Assembly (NCBI RefSeq): GCF_003992055.1
Contig: NZ_RQVD01000006.1
Coordinates: 43,440-107,439, forward strand
DNA length: 64,000 bases
Direction of reading: 5' to 3'
Origin: Veillonella sp. CHU740
GTDB taxonomy: Bacteria; Bacillota; Negativicutes; Veillonellales; Veillonellaceae
Shown here: positions 43,850 to 53,220 of the stretch, one piece after another
Numbering within the stretch: the stretch's first letter is position 1
Layout: every line of letters begins with the position of its first letter
Program-made: the position numbers and the translations under genes
The notes under the pieces: model-generated
Database searches by the model: none
The model's input: the letters and a program-made list of their open reading frames with translations, nothing else
Told to the model about the DNA's origin: nothing

Positions 43850-44761
43850 ATGATATATACATCTATGAAAGCATTAAGTGCAGTACTTTGTGCGTTACCG
43901 TATCGATTACAATATGGTATTGGATACCTATTAGGACAATTGGGTTGGTTGTTTACCCCTAAAAAGCGTAAACGTCTTGCAATCGGACAGATTTTGTTTT
44001 GTCGAATTACTGATGATGTAGAGGAAGCAAAACGAATTGCAAAAGCTAGCGTCACTCGTTTTGGTCGTATGATTGTGGATGTATTACGATATCCAGAGAT
44101 AAAAGATGGAAAATATAAAGAAATGTTTACCATGGATGGTCGTGAATACCTAGAAGATGCTAAAGCAGATGGAAAAGGTGCTATTGTAATTGCACTCCAT
44201 AGTGGAAACTGGGAATTACTAGGAGGCATACTAGCATCAGAAGGATATCCTTTGATTTCTGTAGCAATGCAACAACAAGGTGATGCCGATCGATTTATCA
44301 ATGAATATCGAACTATGATGCACCAACATGTGACCTATAAAACAGGGGTGCGTGAAATGGTAAAAGAATTACAAAAAGGTTCTTTTATTGGGCTGATTAT
44401 GGACCAAGATCCTGGCGATCAAGGTCAGCTAGTGCCATTCTTTGGTTATGAAACGCTTACTCCAGTAGGTCCTGCTGCTATGGCACGGATGCAAGATGTG
44501 CCTATTATTCCTGTTACAATTCGTTATGATGAGTATACGGAAAAACATGCAATCACGGTGCATCCACCGATTTATGCAGAAAAAACTGATGATCGAAAAC
44601 GTGATATTGCAGTTACCTTGACAATATTGAATGAATGGTTAGAAGATTATATTAGACGATATCCAGAAGATTGGTTCTGGCTCCATAACCGTTGGAAATG
44701 GACCCGTCGTTTATATGGTGATACGATAGAAGTACCACCAGATGTAATGAATCAAAAATAA
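43850..44761 (+). CDS. LpxL/HtrB-type acyltransferase (late lipid A acylation), copy 1
   Basis: The 303-residue protein belongs to the lysophospholipid acyltransferase/LpxL group. It has the catalytic H-x4-E in IALHSGNWELLGG, 'GLIMDQDPGDQGQLVPFFGY', 'TPVGPAAMARMQDVPIIPV' and the closing 'YPEDWFWLHNRWKWTRR'. These enzymes add secondary acyl chains to Kdo2-lipid IVA at the inner membrane. It sits between lpxD and lpxC, 8 bases after lpxD. A second homologue occurs at 56330. Which position each acylates is unknown. Start: ATG 43850 after GGGG; ATG 43865 is an alternative. Confidence 0.88.
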   Translation: MIYTSMKALSAVLCALPYRLQYGIGYLLGQLGWLFTPKKRKRLAIGQILFCRITDDVEEAKRIAKASVTRFGRMIVDVLRYPEIKDGKYKEMFTMDGREYLEDAKADGKGAIVIALHSGNWELLGGILASEGYPLISVAMQQQGDADRFINEYRTMMHQHVTYKTGVREMVKELQKGSFIGLIMDQDPGDQGQLVPFFGYETLTPVGPAAMARMQDVPIIPVTIRYDEYTEKHAITVHPPIYAEKTDDRKRDIAVTLTILNEWLEDYIRRYPEDWFWLHNRWKWTRRLYGDTIEVPPDVMNQK

Positions 44762-44777
44762 TAGAAAGGAGGCCCCA

Positions 44778-45596
44778 ATGAAACAACAAACAATTGGCAG
44801 ACCTATTGACTATGAAGGAACTGGCTTGCATAGTGGATTGCCAGTACATATGCGTATATTACCAAGTGAAGCTAATACAGGAATTACATTTGTAAGAACT
44901 GATTTAGCAGGGACTCCTTCTGTGAAAGCAGATATACGCAATGTAACAAATACTATGCGTGCTACCACATTAGAAGATGGAGAGGCAAAAGTATTTACCG
45001 TGGAACATATATTGGCAGCCTTTTATGGTATGGCCATTGATAACTGTATTATAGAATTGAATTCACCTGAACCTCCAATAGCTGATGGTGGTTCTGCAAC
45101 CTTTGTGTCTTTGATACAGGAAGCAGGTATTGTAGAACAAGATGCAGAACGATATGTCCATGTAGTACAAGAGTCTCATGGAGTTTATGAAGATGATAAG
45201 TTTATTATTATACGCCCTTATGATGGATTCCGTGTGACATTCACAAGTATCAATAGTCATCCTATGCTAGGTACACAACATGGTGATTATGAAATCACCC
45301 CAGAAGTGTTTGCCAAAGAGATTGCTCCCGCACGCACGATTGGATTTACTAAGGAAATCGAACAGTTGCAAGCAATGGGATTGGCCAAAGGCGGTTCTAC
45401 AGAGAATGTCATTGTCTATGATGAGACGACTTGCTTATCAAACTTGAATTTTCCTGATGAATTGGTGCGACATAAAATTTTAGATATATTGGGAGACTTA
45501 TTTTTAGTAGGCCATTTAAAAGGCCATATTATTGCTGTAAAATCAAGTCATAACTTAAATTCTCGCCTAAGTAGAGAGATTTTGAAAGAAATGTAA
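44778..45596 (+). CDS. lpxC: UDP-3-O-acyl-N-acetylglucosamine deacetylase
   Basis: This 272-residue zinc amidase performs the committed lipid A step. Zinc ligands are visible in 'TVEHILAAFYGM' and 'VRHKILDILGDLFL' (His and Asp), the catalytic Glu lies near 'PEPPIADGGSATFV', and the catalytic His is near the C terminus in 'GHIIAVKSSHNLNSRLSREI'. AAAGGAGG precedes ATG 44778. The gene is single-domain; fabZ follows as a separate gene 13 bases on. Confidence 0.96.
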   Translation: MKQQTIGRPIDYEGTGLHSGLPVHMRILPSEANTGITFVRTDLAGTPSVKADIRNVTNTMRATTLEDGEAKVFTVEHILAAFYGMAIDNCIIELNSPEPPIADGGSATFVSLIQEAGIVEQDAERYVHVVQESHGVYEDDKFIIIRPYDGFRVTFTSINSHPMLGTQHGDYEITPEVFAKEIAPARTIGFTKEIEQLQAMGLAKGGSTENVIVYDETTCLSNLNFPDELVRHKILDILGDLFLVGHLKGHIIAVKSSHNLNSRLSREILKEM

Positions 45597-45609
45597 GAGG
45601 AGGCATACT

Positions 45610-46044
45610 ATGATTCTGACTGTTGAAGAAATTATGGAGATTCTACCACATCGTTATCCATTTTTATTGGTAGATCGTATTATTGAAATGGAACCTATGA
45701 AACGTGCTGTAGGAATTAAAAACTGTACATTCAATGAACCGCATTTCATGGGACACTTCCCAGGCAATCCTGTTATGCCAGGGGTGTTGATTACAGAAGC
45801 AATTGCGCAGGTAGGTGGTATTGCCCTTTTATATCCAGAGGAAAATCGTGGATTGACACCAATGTTTACAGGTATTGACAAAGTACGTTTCCGTCACCCA
45901 GTAAAACCTGGTGATCAAGTGCGTATGGAAGCTGATGTGGTTAAAATTAAAGGCCGCATGGGTAAAGTAGAAGGTCGCGCTTACGTAGGTGATAAATTAG
46001 TAGCTAGTGGTGAGTATATGTTCGCCTTGGTAAAACCAGAATAA
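45610..46044 (+). CDS. fabZ: 3-hydroxyacyl-ACP dehydratase FabZ
   Basis: The 144-residue hot-dog-fold enzyme has the active-site block 'FMGHFPGNPVMPGVLITEAIAQVGGI' (catalytic His and Glu) and the opening 'IMEILPHRYPFLLVDRI'. It dehydrates 3-hydroxyacyl-ACP. Placing it between lpxC and lpxA is common in diderms, because both FabZ and LpxA/D compete for the same hydroxyacyl-ACP pool. AGGAGG stands before the ATG. Confidence 0.96.
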   Translation: MILTVEEIMEILPHRYPFLLVDRIIEMEPMKRAVGIKNCTFNEPHFMGHFPGNPVMPGVLITEAIAQVGGIALLYPEENRGLTPMFTGIDKVRFRHPVKPGDQVRMEADVVKIKGRMGKVEGRAYVGDKLVASGEYMFALVKPE

Positions 46045-46070
46045 CTTTCAAAATGTAAGGAGTGACGCAG

Positions 46071-46883
46071 ATGATAGTAGTTGGCATGGAAAATGCAACA
46101 TCTGAAATTCATAGTAGTGCAGTCATACATCCCGATGCCAAAATAGGTAAGAATGTTATCATTGGCCCTGGTGCAGTCATTGGAGAACATGTTGAAATCG
46201 GAGATGGTACCAAGATTGGTGCAAATGTGGTCATTGGTGGCTGGACAACGATCGGTAAGAATAACGAGTTCTTTCCTGGATGTGCTATTGGTCTTGAACC
46301 ACAAGATTTAAAATTTAAAGGTGAAAAAAGTTATTGCGTGATTGGTGATAACACAGTAGTTCGTGAGTTTGTAACGATTAGTCGTGCAACTGGCGAAGGC
46401 GAGGAAACTCGCATTGGCAATAACTGTTTATTCCAAGCTTGTACTCATGTAGCTCATAACTGTATTGTTGGTAATAACGTTATTATGAGTAATTGTGCAG
46501 GTTTAGCAGGGCATGTTATCGTAGAAGATCGAGTTGTCATTGGCGGTATTGCCGGTGTGCATCAATTTGTAAAAATCGGTCGCAACGCTATGGTAGGCGG
46601 AATGGCAAAAGTTGTACAAGATATTCCACCGTATGTGATTGCCGATGGACAACCAGCACATGTCATTGGATTGAATTCTGTAGGCTTGGCACGTGCAGGT
46701 GTTTCAGAAGAAGTGCGCAGAGAATTAAAGAAAGCATTCCGGATCATTTATCGTAGTGGATATAGTTTATCCAAAGCGATTGAAGAAATGGAAATGAACT
46801 TAACATCTTCTGTTGAAATCGAACACATGTTACGATTCTTACGAAATGCAGATCGCGGTATTATGCGCGTGAGAAGAGATTAA
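46071..46883 (+). CDS. lpxA: UDP-N-acetylglucosamine O-acyltransferase
   Basis: ATG 46071 follows AAGGAG by 8 bases; a GTG at 46062 overlaps the site. The 270-residue hexapeptide-repeat protein has 'IHSSAVIHPDAKIGKNVIIGPGAVIG', 'GLEPQDLKFKGE', 'REFVTISRAT' and the catalytic His in 'QACTHVAHNCIVGNNVIMSN', ending with the helical C-terminal LpxA domain. It carries out the first step of lipid A synthesis, O-acylation of UDP-GlcNAc. A terminator hairpin follows. Confidence 0.95.
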   Translation: MIVVGMENATSEIHSSAVIHPDAKIGKNVIIGPGAVIGEHVEIGDGTKIGANVVIGGWTTIGKNNEFFPGCAIGLEPQDLKFKGEKSYCVIGDNTVVREFVTISRATGEGEETRIGNNCLFQACTHVAHNCIVGNNVIMSNCAGLAGHVIVEDRVVIGGIAGVHQFVKIGRNAMVGGMAKVVQDIPPYVIADGQPAHVIGLNSVGLARAGVSEEVRRELKKAFRIIYRSGYSLSKAIEEMEMNLTSSVEIEHMLRFLRNADRGIMRVRRD

Positions 46884-46899
46884 TTTCATATATGATAAC

Positions 46900-46944
46900 A
46901 AATACATGCTAAGTGTCAAAGTGCACTTGGCATGTATTTTATTA
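46900..46944 (+). terminator. Terminator after lpxA
   Basis: AATACATGC (46901-46909) plus AAGTG pairs with CACTT and GCATGTATT (ending 46938), then a T-rich tail. It separates the bamA-lpxA transcript from the lpxI transcript. Confidence 0.75.
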
Positions 46945-46976
46945 TGGTGAACTTTAATGCCTATATACTGATTCTA

Positions 46977-46985
46977 TGGTATAAT
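46977..46985 (+). promoter_or_regulatory. Extended -10 promoter of lpxI operon
   Basis: TGGTATAAT at 46977-46985, 43 bases before lpxI, immediately after the lpxA terminator; no good -35. It is identical to the elements at 12171 and 36790. Confidence 0.6.
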
Positions 46986-47027
46986 ATAGATTGGAATTTT
47001 TATAATTAAAAGTTAGTAGGAGGCGTT

Positions 47028-47852
47028 ATGGCGAAAGTAGGATTGATTGCAGGGATTGGTAATCTGCCAGTTGAATTTATGCGCGCAGCCCAACGAGAAG
47101 GATATGAAGTTGTGGTTATATCCGTCGTGACTGATGGGGCTCCACAATTACAAGTAGAAGCCGATGCATACTATCAAATTAGCGTCTTTAAATCAGATAC
47201 GGTGATAAAAACCTTTTTAAAAGAAGGTGTTACGGATGTAACCATGCTTGGGAAGGTAACGAAAGAACATCTCTATAAAAAGATTACTACTATTCCAGAT
47301 ATGAGAACTATCAAAATACTCAATCGCCTACGTAATCGTAAAGATGATACGATTATGTTAGCCATTGTAGCTGAGCTTGAGAAGGAAGGCCTTCAAGTGG
47401 CAGATCAAACGAAATATATGCGTTCCTTGATGCCGCCAGTAGGTGTTATGACACATCGGAAGCCTACAGAAACGGAAGCGTTAGATATAGAATTTGGATT
47501 TACCCTAGCAAAGCAAATGGGTGGTCTCGACATTGGACAAACGGTGGTTGTTAAAGAACAAGCTGCGATGGCTATAGAAGCGATTGAAGGTACAGATGCA
47601 TGCATTCAACGTGGGGGATCCTTGGCAAGAGAAGGTGCTGTGGTTGTAAAAACAGCAAAGCCTAATCAGGATGTACGTTTTGATGTGCCTGCAGTAGGCA
47701 TGAAGACATTGGAATCTATGATTGGCAGTCATTGCAAAGTCTTAGCGATGGAAGCGAAACGAACTATATTCATAGAACAGGAAGCTGTCCTAAAAAAAGC
47801 GAATGAATTAGGTATCGTAATCTGTGCTGTAGAAGGGCCAGATGAGGAGTAA
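47028..47852 (+). CDS. lpxI: UDP-2,3-diacylglucosamine pyrophosphatase LpxI
   Basis: This 274-residue DUF1009/LpxI protein has 'VGLIAGIGNLPVEFMRAAQREGYEV', 'GVTDVTMLGKVTKE', 'AMAIEAIEGTDACIQRGG' and 'DVRFDVPAVGMKTLESM'. It makes lipid X by hydrolysing the pyrophosphate bond. Negativicutes, like alphaproteobacteria, use LpxI instead of the unrelated LpxH of E. coli; no lpxH-like gene is seen. GTAGGAGG precedes the ATG. It starts the lpxI-lpxB-msbA-waaA group, two bases before lpxB. Confidence 0.94.
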   Translation: MAKVGLIAGIGNLPVEFMRAAQREGYEVVVISVVTDGAPQLQVEADAYYQISVFKSDTVIKTFLKEGVTDVTMLGKVTKEHLYKKITTIPDMRTIKILNRLRNRKDDTIMLAIVAELEKEGLQVADQTKYMRSLMPPVGVMTHRKPTETEALDIEFGFTLAKQMGGLDIGQTVVVKEQAAMAIEAIEGTDACIQRGGSLAREGAVVVKTAKPNQDVRFDVPAVGMKTLESMIGSHCKVLAMEAKRTIFIEQEAVLKKANELGIVICAVEGPDEE

Positions 47853-47854
47853 GA

Positions 47855-48991
47855 ATGAAAATTATGTTTTCTGCTGGTGAAGCGTCGGGAGATACCCATG
47901 GTGCCAGCGTCGCGAAAGCTTTGCTTTCAAAGTACCCAGATGCCACGTTGTTTGGCATGGGTGGAGATTTGATGAAAGCAGCTGGGGTCGATATTATATA
48001 TGATATTGAACAGTTAGGTTTCATTGGTATCGTTGAAATCATTAAACATTTGCCAACGTTCTTTAAATTACGTACGTTCTTAAAAGAAGCGATGTTGCGT
48101 GAGAAACCAGACGTATTAGTATGTATTGATTATCCTGGATTCAATATGAAGCTGGCTAAAGTAGCACATGATTTAGGTATACCAGTGGTATATTATATTG
48201 CGCCTACTATTTGGGCCTGGAATAAGGGTAGAGGCAAAGATATTGCTAAAACAGTGACAAAGGTAGCATCAATTTTTCCTTTTGAGGCGGAAGCATATCA
48301 AGAGTTTGGCGTCGATGTGGAGTTCGTCGGCAATCCGCTAGTGGATATTGTAAAACCAGCTATGACGAGAGAAGAAGCATGTACTCATTTTGGAGCGTCT
48401 CCAGAAGCGCGTAATATATTGTTAATGCCGGGCAGTCGAAAACAAGAAGTACAGGGGTTGTTGCCAACTATGCTGAGTGCTGCTGAAGAGCTAGCAAAGT
48501 CTAGATCTGATCTTGCATTTTTCTTGCCAAGAGCACATACAATACCACGAGCTGATTTGGAAGCTATTATTCAAAAATATTCGGTACCTATTACGATTAC
48601 AGAAGGTAATAATTATGATTTAATGCAAATTTGTACGGCTTGTATCGCTGCATCTGGAACGGCGACACTGGAAACAGCATTGATGAATGTGCCTACATTA
48701 TTAATTTATAAGGTAGCACCTATTACATATGGAATTGGGAAATTGTTGGTGAATATTAAAGATATAGGTCTGCCAAATATTATCGCAAAACGCCGTGTGA
48801 TACCTGAACTTTTACAAGGGGAAGTGACAGTATCTAATGTATGTCATGAAATGAGTCAGATACTTGATGATACTTCTATATATGAACAGATGAAATTAGA
48901 CTTGGCCCAAGTGAAAGTAGATTTAGGTGCGCCAGGTGCGGTGCAACGTGTAGCTGATGTCATTGCATCAGTAGCAATGAAGGAGGCATAA
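47855..48991 (+). CDS. lpxB: Lipid A disaccharide synthase
   Basis: This 378-residue GT19 glycosyltransferase joins UDP-diacylglucosamine and lipid X. Motifs: 'MFSAGEASGDTHGASV', 'FGMGGDLMKAAGVD', 'VCIDYPGFNMKLAKVAHDLG', 'YYIAPTIWAWNKGR', 'LLMPGSRKQEV' and 'ASGTATLETALMNVP'. It is a peripheral inner-membrane protein. It begins two bases after lpxI and its stop abuts the msbA ATG. Confidence 0.96.
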   Translation: MKIMFSAGEASGDTHGASVAKALLSKYPDATLFGMGGDLMKAAGVDIIYDIEQLGFIGIVEIIKHLPTFFKLRTFLKEAMLREKPDVLVCIDYPGFNMKLAKVAHDLGIPVVYYIAPTIWAWNKGRGKDIAKTVTKVASIFPFEAEAYQEFGVDVEFVGNPLVDIVKPAMTREEACTHFGASPEARNILLMPGSRKQEVQGLLPTMLSAAEELAKSRSDLAFFLPRAHTIPRADLEAIIQKYSVPITITEGNNYDLMQICTACIAASGTATLETALMNVPTLLIYKVAPITYGIGKLLVNIKDIGLPNIIAKRRVIPELLQGEVTVSNVCHEMSQILDDTSIYEQMKLDLAQVKVDLGAPGAVQRVADVIASVAMKEA

Positions 48992-50719
48992 ATGAACCGA
49001 TATAAACAACTATTAGCCTTTATTGGTCCATACAAGATGCGGCTTGCATTAGGCGTCTTTTGTATGATTGTAGCAGCCATGGGGTATCTGGTAGTACCAT
49101 GGTTAATTCGAAATGTAGTAGATGAAGTGTTACAAGATAAGAATATGGCAATGTTGACCATCATAGTGATGGCTATCTTGGTTATCTTTTTGATTCGTGG
49201 GTTTGCAACCTATGGACAGAATTATACAATGGCTTATGTAGGACAACGTGTGGTAATCGATATTCGAGAAACGCTGTTCAAGCATTTGCAACGATTGGAT
49301 CAAGCCTATTTTGATCGTCGTAAGACGGGAATTATCATGAGTAATATTACCAGCGATGTAGGTGCGCTACAGCAAGCCATCGTTGATAATTTAATCTCCT
49401 TTATGACGGAAGGTGTTACATTAGTAGGTTCACTAGTGTTCATGTTCTATCTAGATTGGAAATTGTCCCTATTAACCTTAATTATTGTGCCAGTTGTATT
49501 GGGGTTAACAAATGTATTTGGTAAACGATTGCGTTCTGCTGGTCATGAAGTGCAAGGTAGAACAGCAGATATTACAGCATTTTTGCAAGAAGTAATTTCT
49601 GGTGTTCGTGTGATTCGTTCCTTTGCGCGTGAACATTATGAATTTGGTCGCTTTCAAAAAGAAAATCAAAATAACTTTGATGCAGCCATGAAAGCTACAA
49701 AATTAACAGCTCTCATGAGCCCTATGGTAGAGTTTTCTGCAGCCATTGCAGTGGTGGTAATTCTGTGGTATGGTGGCTACTCTGTAGTACAAGGCTATAT
49801 TACGGCAGGTTCCTTGATTGCATTTTTAATTTATGCGATTAATTTATCAAACCCTGTGAAACGGTTGACACAAGTCTATGGTAATTTACAAAAAGCGTTA
49901 GCAGCCGGCGATCGTGTAATTGATATATTAGAAACGGAACCGCATGTAAAAGAATCAGAAACTGCAAAGCCACTGGCTCATGTGCAAGGAGATGTACAGT
50001 TTGATAATGTAACGTTTTCCTATGATGGAGAAGGGCTAGCATTAAACGGTGTTACGATTCATGCAAAGCCAGGACAAACGGTGGCTATTGTAGGACCATC
50101 TGGAGCTGGTAAATCAACGATTGCTAATCTATTACCTAGATTTTATGATGTCACTGGTGGCTGTATTCGTATTGATGGTGTCGATGTTCGAGACACCACA
50201 TTCCAATCATTACGTGAGAATATTGGGCTTGTGCCACAAGATACCATGTTATTTAATGCATCAGTAAAAGATAATATCTTATACGGCCGATTAGATGCTA
50301 CAGATGAAGAAGTATTAGCTGCAGCTAAGGCTGCTAATGCGTATGAGTTTATTGAAAAGCTACCGGAAGGTTTTGATACAATGGTAGGAGAACGAGGAAA
50401 CTCTTTATCAGGTGGACAACGACAACGGATTGCTATTGCTAGAGCGATTCTTAAGAATCCTAGTATCTTGATTCTAGATGAAGCTACTTCGGCATTGGAT
50501 ACGGAGAGTGAAAAAATTGTGCAAGAAGCATTGGAACGATTGATGAAGAATCGAACTGCTCTTGTCATAGCACATCGCTTGAGTACCATAAAACATGCAG
50601 ACCACATTGTAGTGTTACAACGAGGATCTGTAGTAGAAGAAGGTACACATGACGAATTGTTAGCATGTGGTGGTGTATATAGTCATTTATATTCTGTTCA
50701 ATTTTCGGCAAAGGAATAA
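48992..50719 (+). CDS. msbA: Lipid A flippase MsbA (ABC exporter)
   Basis: This 575-residue half-transporter has six membrane helices (about residues 1-310) and a nucleotide-binding domain with Walker A (GPSGAGKST), signature LSGGQRQR and Walker B (ILILDEATSALD). It flips core-lipid A across the inner membrane. General ABC exporters look alike; the position between lpxB and waaA makes MsbA the best reading. Two prolonged hydrophobic helices start the protein. It is followed by waaA at 3 bases. Confidence 0.92.
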   Translation: MNRYKQLLAFIGPYKMRLALGVFCMIVAAMGYLVVPWLIRNVVDEVLQDKNMAMLTIIVMAILVIFLIRGFATYGQNYTMAYVGQRVVIDIRETLFKHLQRLDQAYFDRRKTGIIMSNITSDVGALQQAIVDNLISFMTEGVTLVGSLVFMFYLDWKLSLLTLIIVPVVLGLTNVFGKRLRSAGHEVQGRTADITAFLQEVISGVRVIRSFAREHYEFGRFQKENQNNFDAAMKATKLTALMSPMVEFSAAIAVVVILWYGGYSVVQGYITAGSLIAFLIYAINLSNPVKRLTQVYGNLQKALAAGDRVIDILETEPHVKESETAKPLAHVQGDVQFDNVTFSYDGEGLALNGVTIHAKPGQTVAIVGPSGAGKSTIANLLPRFYDVTGGCIRIDGVDVRDTTFQSLRENIGLVPQDTMLFNASVKDNILYGRLDATDEEVLAAAKAANAYEFIEKLPEGFDTMVGERGNSLSGGQRQRIAIARAILKNPSILILDEATSALDTESEKIVQEALERLMKNRTALVIAHRLSTIKHADHIVVLQRGSVVEEGTHDELLACGGVYSHLYSVQFSAKE

Positions 50720-50722
50720 ACA

Positions 50723-52009
50723 ATGTACTGGATATATAATGTAGTACTTAGCATATTTTGGATAGGATTGCTTCCTTGCATAGTATATTGGTGGATTGTA
50801 GAGACAGGGTTTTATTCTCGTATGAAACAGAGTATGGGAATTCTACCTACACCTTTGAAAGAGGCTATAGCTGATACATCAGTTATTTGGATACATGCTG
50901 CGTCTGTTGGTGAAGTAGTGGCAGCAAGCCCTATCGTGAAGGAGCTAAAACAACAGTTTCCTCATATGGCTGTCGTCGTGTCTGTGGTCACGAAAGCAGG
51001 GCACGGTATGGCTACACGTATTATAGAGGAAGCAGATGGGATTATCTTTTTTCCCTTGGACTTTCCTATATTCGTAAAACGATTATTGTACAAGATACGT
51101 CCCGTGGCGATTCTGTTAGTAGAAACGGAGTTATGGCCTAATTTTTTACATATGGCATCTCAACAACGGATACCTATTATGATGGTCAATGGGCGTATTA
51201 GTGATCGGTCTGTAAAACGATATAAAAAGGTGCAATCTTTCACGGATGAGATGTTAGGGTGCATTGATAGATTTTGCATGCAATCAGCTGTTGACAGAAA
51301 CAATATTCTTCAACTTGGTGTGAACTCAGATACAGTGGTGGTCACGGGGAATACAAAATATGATCAGACCTATGGGACTGTAAGCAAGGAAGAGCAAGAT
51401 CAATTACGCCGTGAATTTGGGTTTACTGAAAGTCATCCTATTATTATTGCTGGTAGCACTCACGAGGGGGAAGAACTATCTTTACTCAAAGCATTTAAGG
51501 AAATACTAGCTATAAATCCAAAGGCAAAATTGCTAATTGCACCTCGTCAGATTATACGAGGTAAAGACATACAAAGTATGGTAGAGGAGCACCAATTATC
51601 TGTTGTTCGTCGTAGCGTAATGACAGAACCAGTGTCCCAAGAGATTTCTGTTGTTATTTTAGACACCATAGGAGAATTAGGTCGTTTATATAGTGTAGGA
51701 GATATTGTATTTGTGGGAGGATCGCTTATCCCACGAGGGGGACATAATATATTAGAGCCTGCATCACATGGAAAGCCGATTATTGTAGGGCCACATATGT
51801 TTAACTTTAAGGAAATTTATAGTCTGTTGCAATCTAGGTCTGCTTGTACTATGGTACAAGATGAAGTAGAATTGTTGCATGTGATGCTAAAACTTTGTGA
51901 ACATGAAGAGTTGCGCACAGAAATGAGTCAAAATTGTTTAACAGTAGTTGCTGAAAATAGAGGAGCAACAGCCCGTAATATAGAAGAGGTTAGAAAGCTA
52001 TTAAACTAG
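50723..52009 (+). CDS. waaA: 3-deoxy-D-manno-octulosonic acid transferase
   Basis: This 428-residue protein (KdtA) is anchored by an N-terminal membrane helix and has GT30 blocks: 'SVIWIHAASVGEVVAASPIVKEL', 'LLVETELWPNFLHMASQQRIPIMMVNGRISDRS', 'VTGNTKYDQ', 'GSTHEGEELSLLKAFKE' and 'FVGGSLIPRGGHNILEPASHGKPIIVGPHM'. It attaches Kdo to lipid IVA at the cytoplasmic face. Whether it adds one or two Kdo cannot be told. Confidence 0.95.
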   Translation: MYWIYNVVLSIFWIGLLPCIVYWWIVETGFYSRMKQSMGILPTPLKEAIADTSVIWIHAASVGEVVAASPIVKELKQQFPHMAVVVSVVTKAGHGMATRIIEEADGIIFFPLDFPIFVKRLLYKIRPVAILLVETELWPNFLHMASQQRIPIMMVNGRISDRSVKRYKKVQSFTDEMLGCIDRFCMQSAVDRNNILQLGVNSDTVVVTGNTKYDQTYGTVSKEEQDQLRREFGFTESHPIIIAGSTHEGEELSLLKAFKEILAINPKAKLLIAPRQIIRGKDIQSMVEEHQLSVVRRSVMTEPVSQEISVVILDTIGELGRLYSVGDIVFVGGSLIPRGGHNILEPASHGKPIIVGPHMFNFKEIYSLLQSRSACTMVQDEVELLHVMLKLCEHEELRTEMSQNCLTVVAENRGATARNIEEVRKLLN

Positions 52010-52091
52010 TTACAACACATTTTGTTGTGAGTCTTCATATAATTTTTAACATCCTAGTCTATACTAGACGGATAGATAAGGAGGCGGAATC

Positions 52092-53219
52092 ATGAAAGGG
52101 GAACAACTTTTTAAGTATATTATTAGTGGGCAGATGGGTGGATCTGTTGGAGATATGCTTAGAGGTGGACTGAGTAAGGCAAGTCGCTTATATGAAAAAG
52201 TGGTAGAATATCGCAATGACCAATATAATGATCCCAAACGAGTATATACAGCACCAGTACCAGTGATTAGTGTAGGGAATATAACTGTTGGTGGCACAGG
52301 TAAAACACCTATGGTACGATATGTATGTGAAGTATTGGACAGAAAACAATATGCTGTGAGTGTATTGAGTCGTGGTTATAAAGCAGATAATAATAAAAAA
52401 TCAATTGTTGTTTCTCGCCAAGGTCATGTAGAGGTATCTTCTTTTATCAGTGGTGATGAAGCCTGGTTGTTAGCAAAAACATTACCTCATGCAAATGTGG
52501 TGATTGGGACTAAACGAGTAGAATCTGCGAAGATAGCTGTTGAGCAGTTAGGGTCAAATGTATTGGTTCTAGATGATGGTTTTCAACATAGAGCGTTGGG
52601 ACGAGATGCAGATATTGTATTAATTGATGCAAGTCATCCATTTGGCTATGGACATGTATTACCACGGGGATTATTGCGTGAACCACTAGACAATCTGAAG
52701 CGGGCTCACTATATTGTATTAACAAAAACTAATCAGGTGGAACCAGAAGTACTAGAGGATTTGCGCAATGAGATATATACATTGGTACCACATATCCCCG
52801 TAGCGGAAACGATTCATAAAACATTAGGATTTCAAACATTAGAAGAATGGAGTCACTCTGGTCCTATTCATGATATAGCAGACTATGATGGTACACCGTT
52901 ATTAGCTGTCAGTGGAATTGGTCAGCCAGCTTCTTTCATAACAAACTTAAAAAGCTATGGCTTTGCAGTGCAAGACATGATGAGCTTTGGCGATCATCAT
53001 GACTACACGGAAGAGGATGTAGTTAAGATTTGGCAACATTGTTTTACAAAGGGCATTCAAGGTATTATCACTACAGAAAAAGATGCAGTAAAATTATCTC
53101 AAGTGCGTGCCATTCGAGATTTGAAAATTCCAATATATGTTCTTGTCATCGGCATTGAATTTACTGCTGGTGAAGAAGAATTTACATCCTATCTATTACG
53201 TGTAGCAAAGGGGAATTAA
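52092..53219 (+). CDS. lpxK: Tetraacyldisaccharide 4'-kinase
   Basis: The 375-residue inner-membrane-associated kinase has Walker A in 'VISVGNITVGGTGKTPMVRYV', and 'VSVLSRGYKADN', 'GDEAWLLAKTLPHANVVIGTKRVESAKIA', 'VLVLDDGFQHRALGRDADIVLIDA' (DDGFQH), 'LPRGLLREPLDNLKRAH' and 'ITTEKDAVKL'. It phosphorylates the 4' position of the disaccharide to make lipid IVA. It follows waaA by 82 bases, with a possible small hairpin in the gap and AAGGAGG before the start, so it may have its own promoter. Confidence 0.95.
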   Translation: MKGEQLFKYIISGQMGGSVGDMLRGGLSKASRLYEKVVEYRNDQYNDPKRVYTAPVPVISVGNITVGGTGKTPMVRYVCEVLDRKQYAVSVLSRGYKADNNKKSIVVSRQGHVEVSSFISGDEAWLLAKTLPHANVVIGTKRVESAKIAVEQLGSNVLVLDDGFQHRALGRDADIVLIDASHPFGYGHVLPRGLLREPLDNLKRAHYIVLTKTNQVEPEVLEDLRNEIYTLVPHIPVAETIHKTLGFQTLEEWSHSGPIHDIADYDGTPLLAVSGIGQPASFITNLKSYGFAVQDMMSFGDHHDYTEEDVVKIWQHCFTKGIQGIITTEKDAVKLSQVRAIRDLKIPIYVLVIGIEFTAGEEEFTSYLLRVAKGN

Positions 53220-53220
53220 A

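Noticed and set aside
48992..50719. Multidrug exporter instead of MsbA
   Set aside because: The family signature alone cannot tell them apart, but its place between lpxB and waaA makes lipid A flipping much the likelier role.
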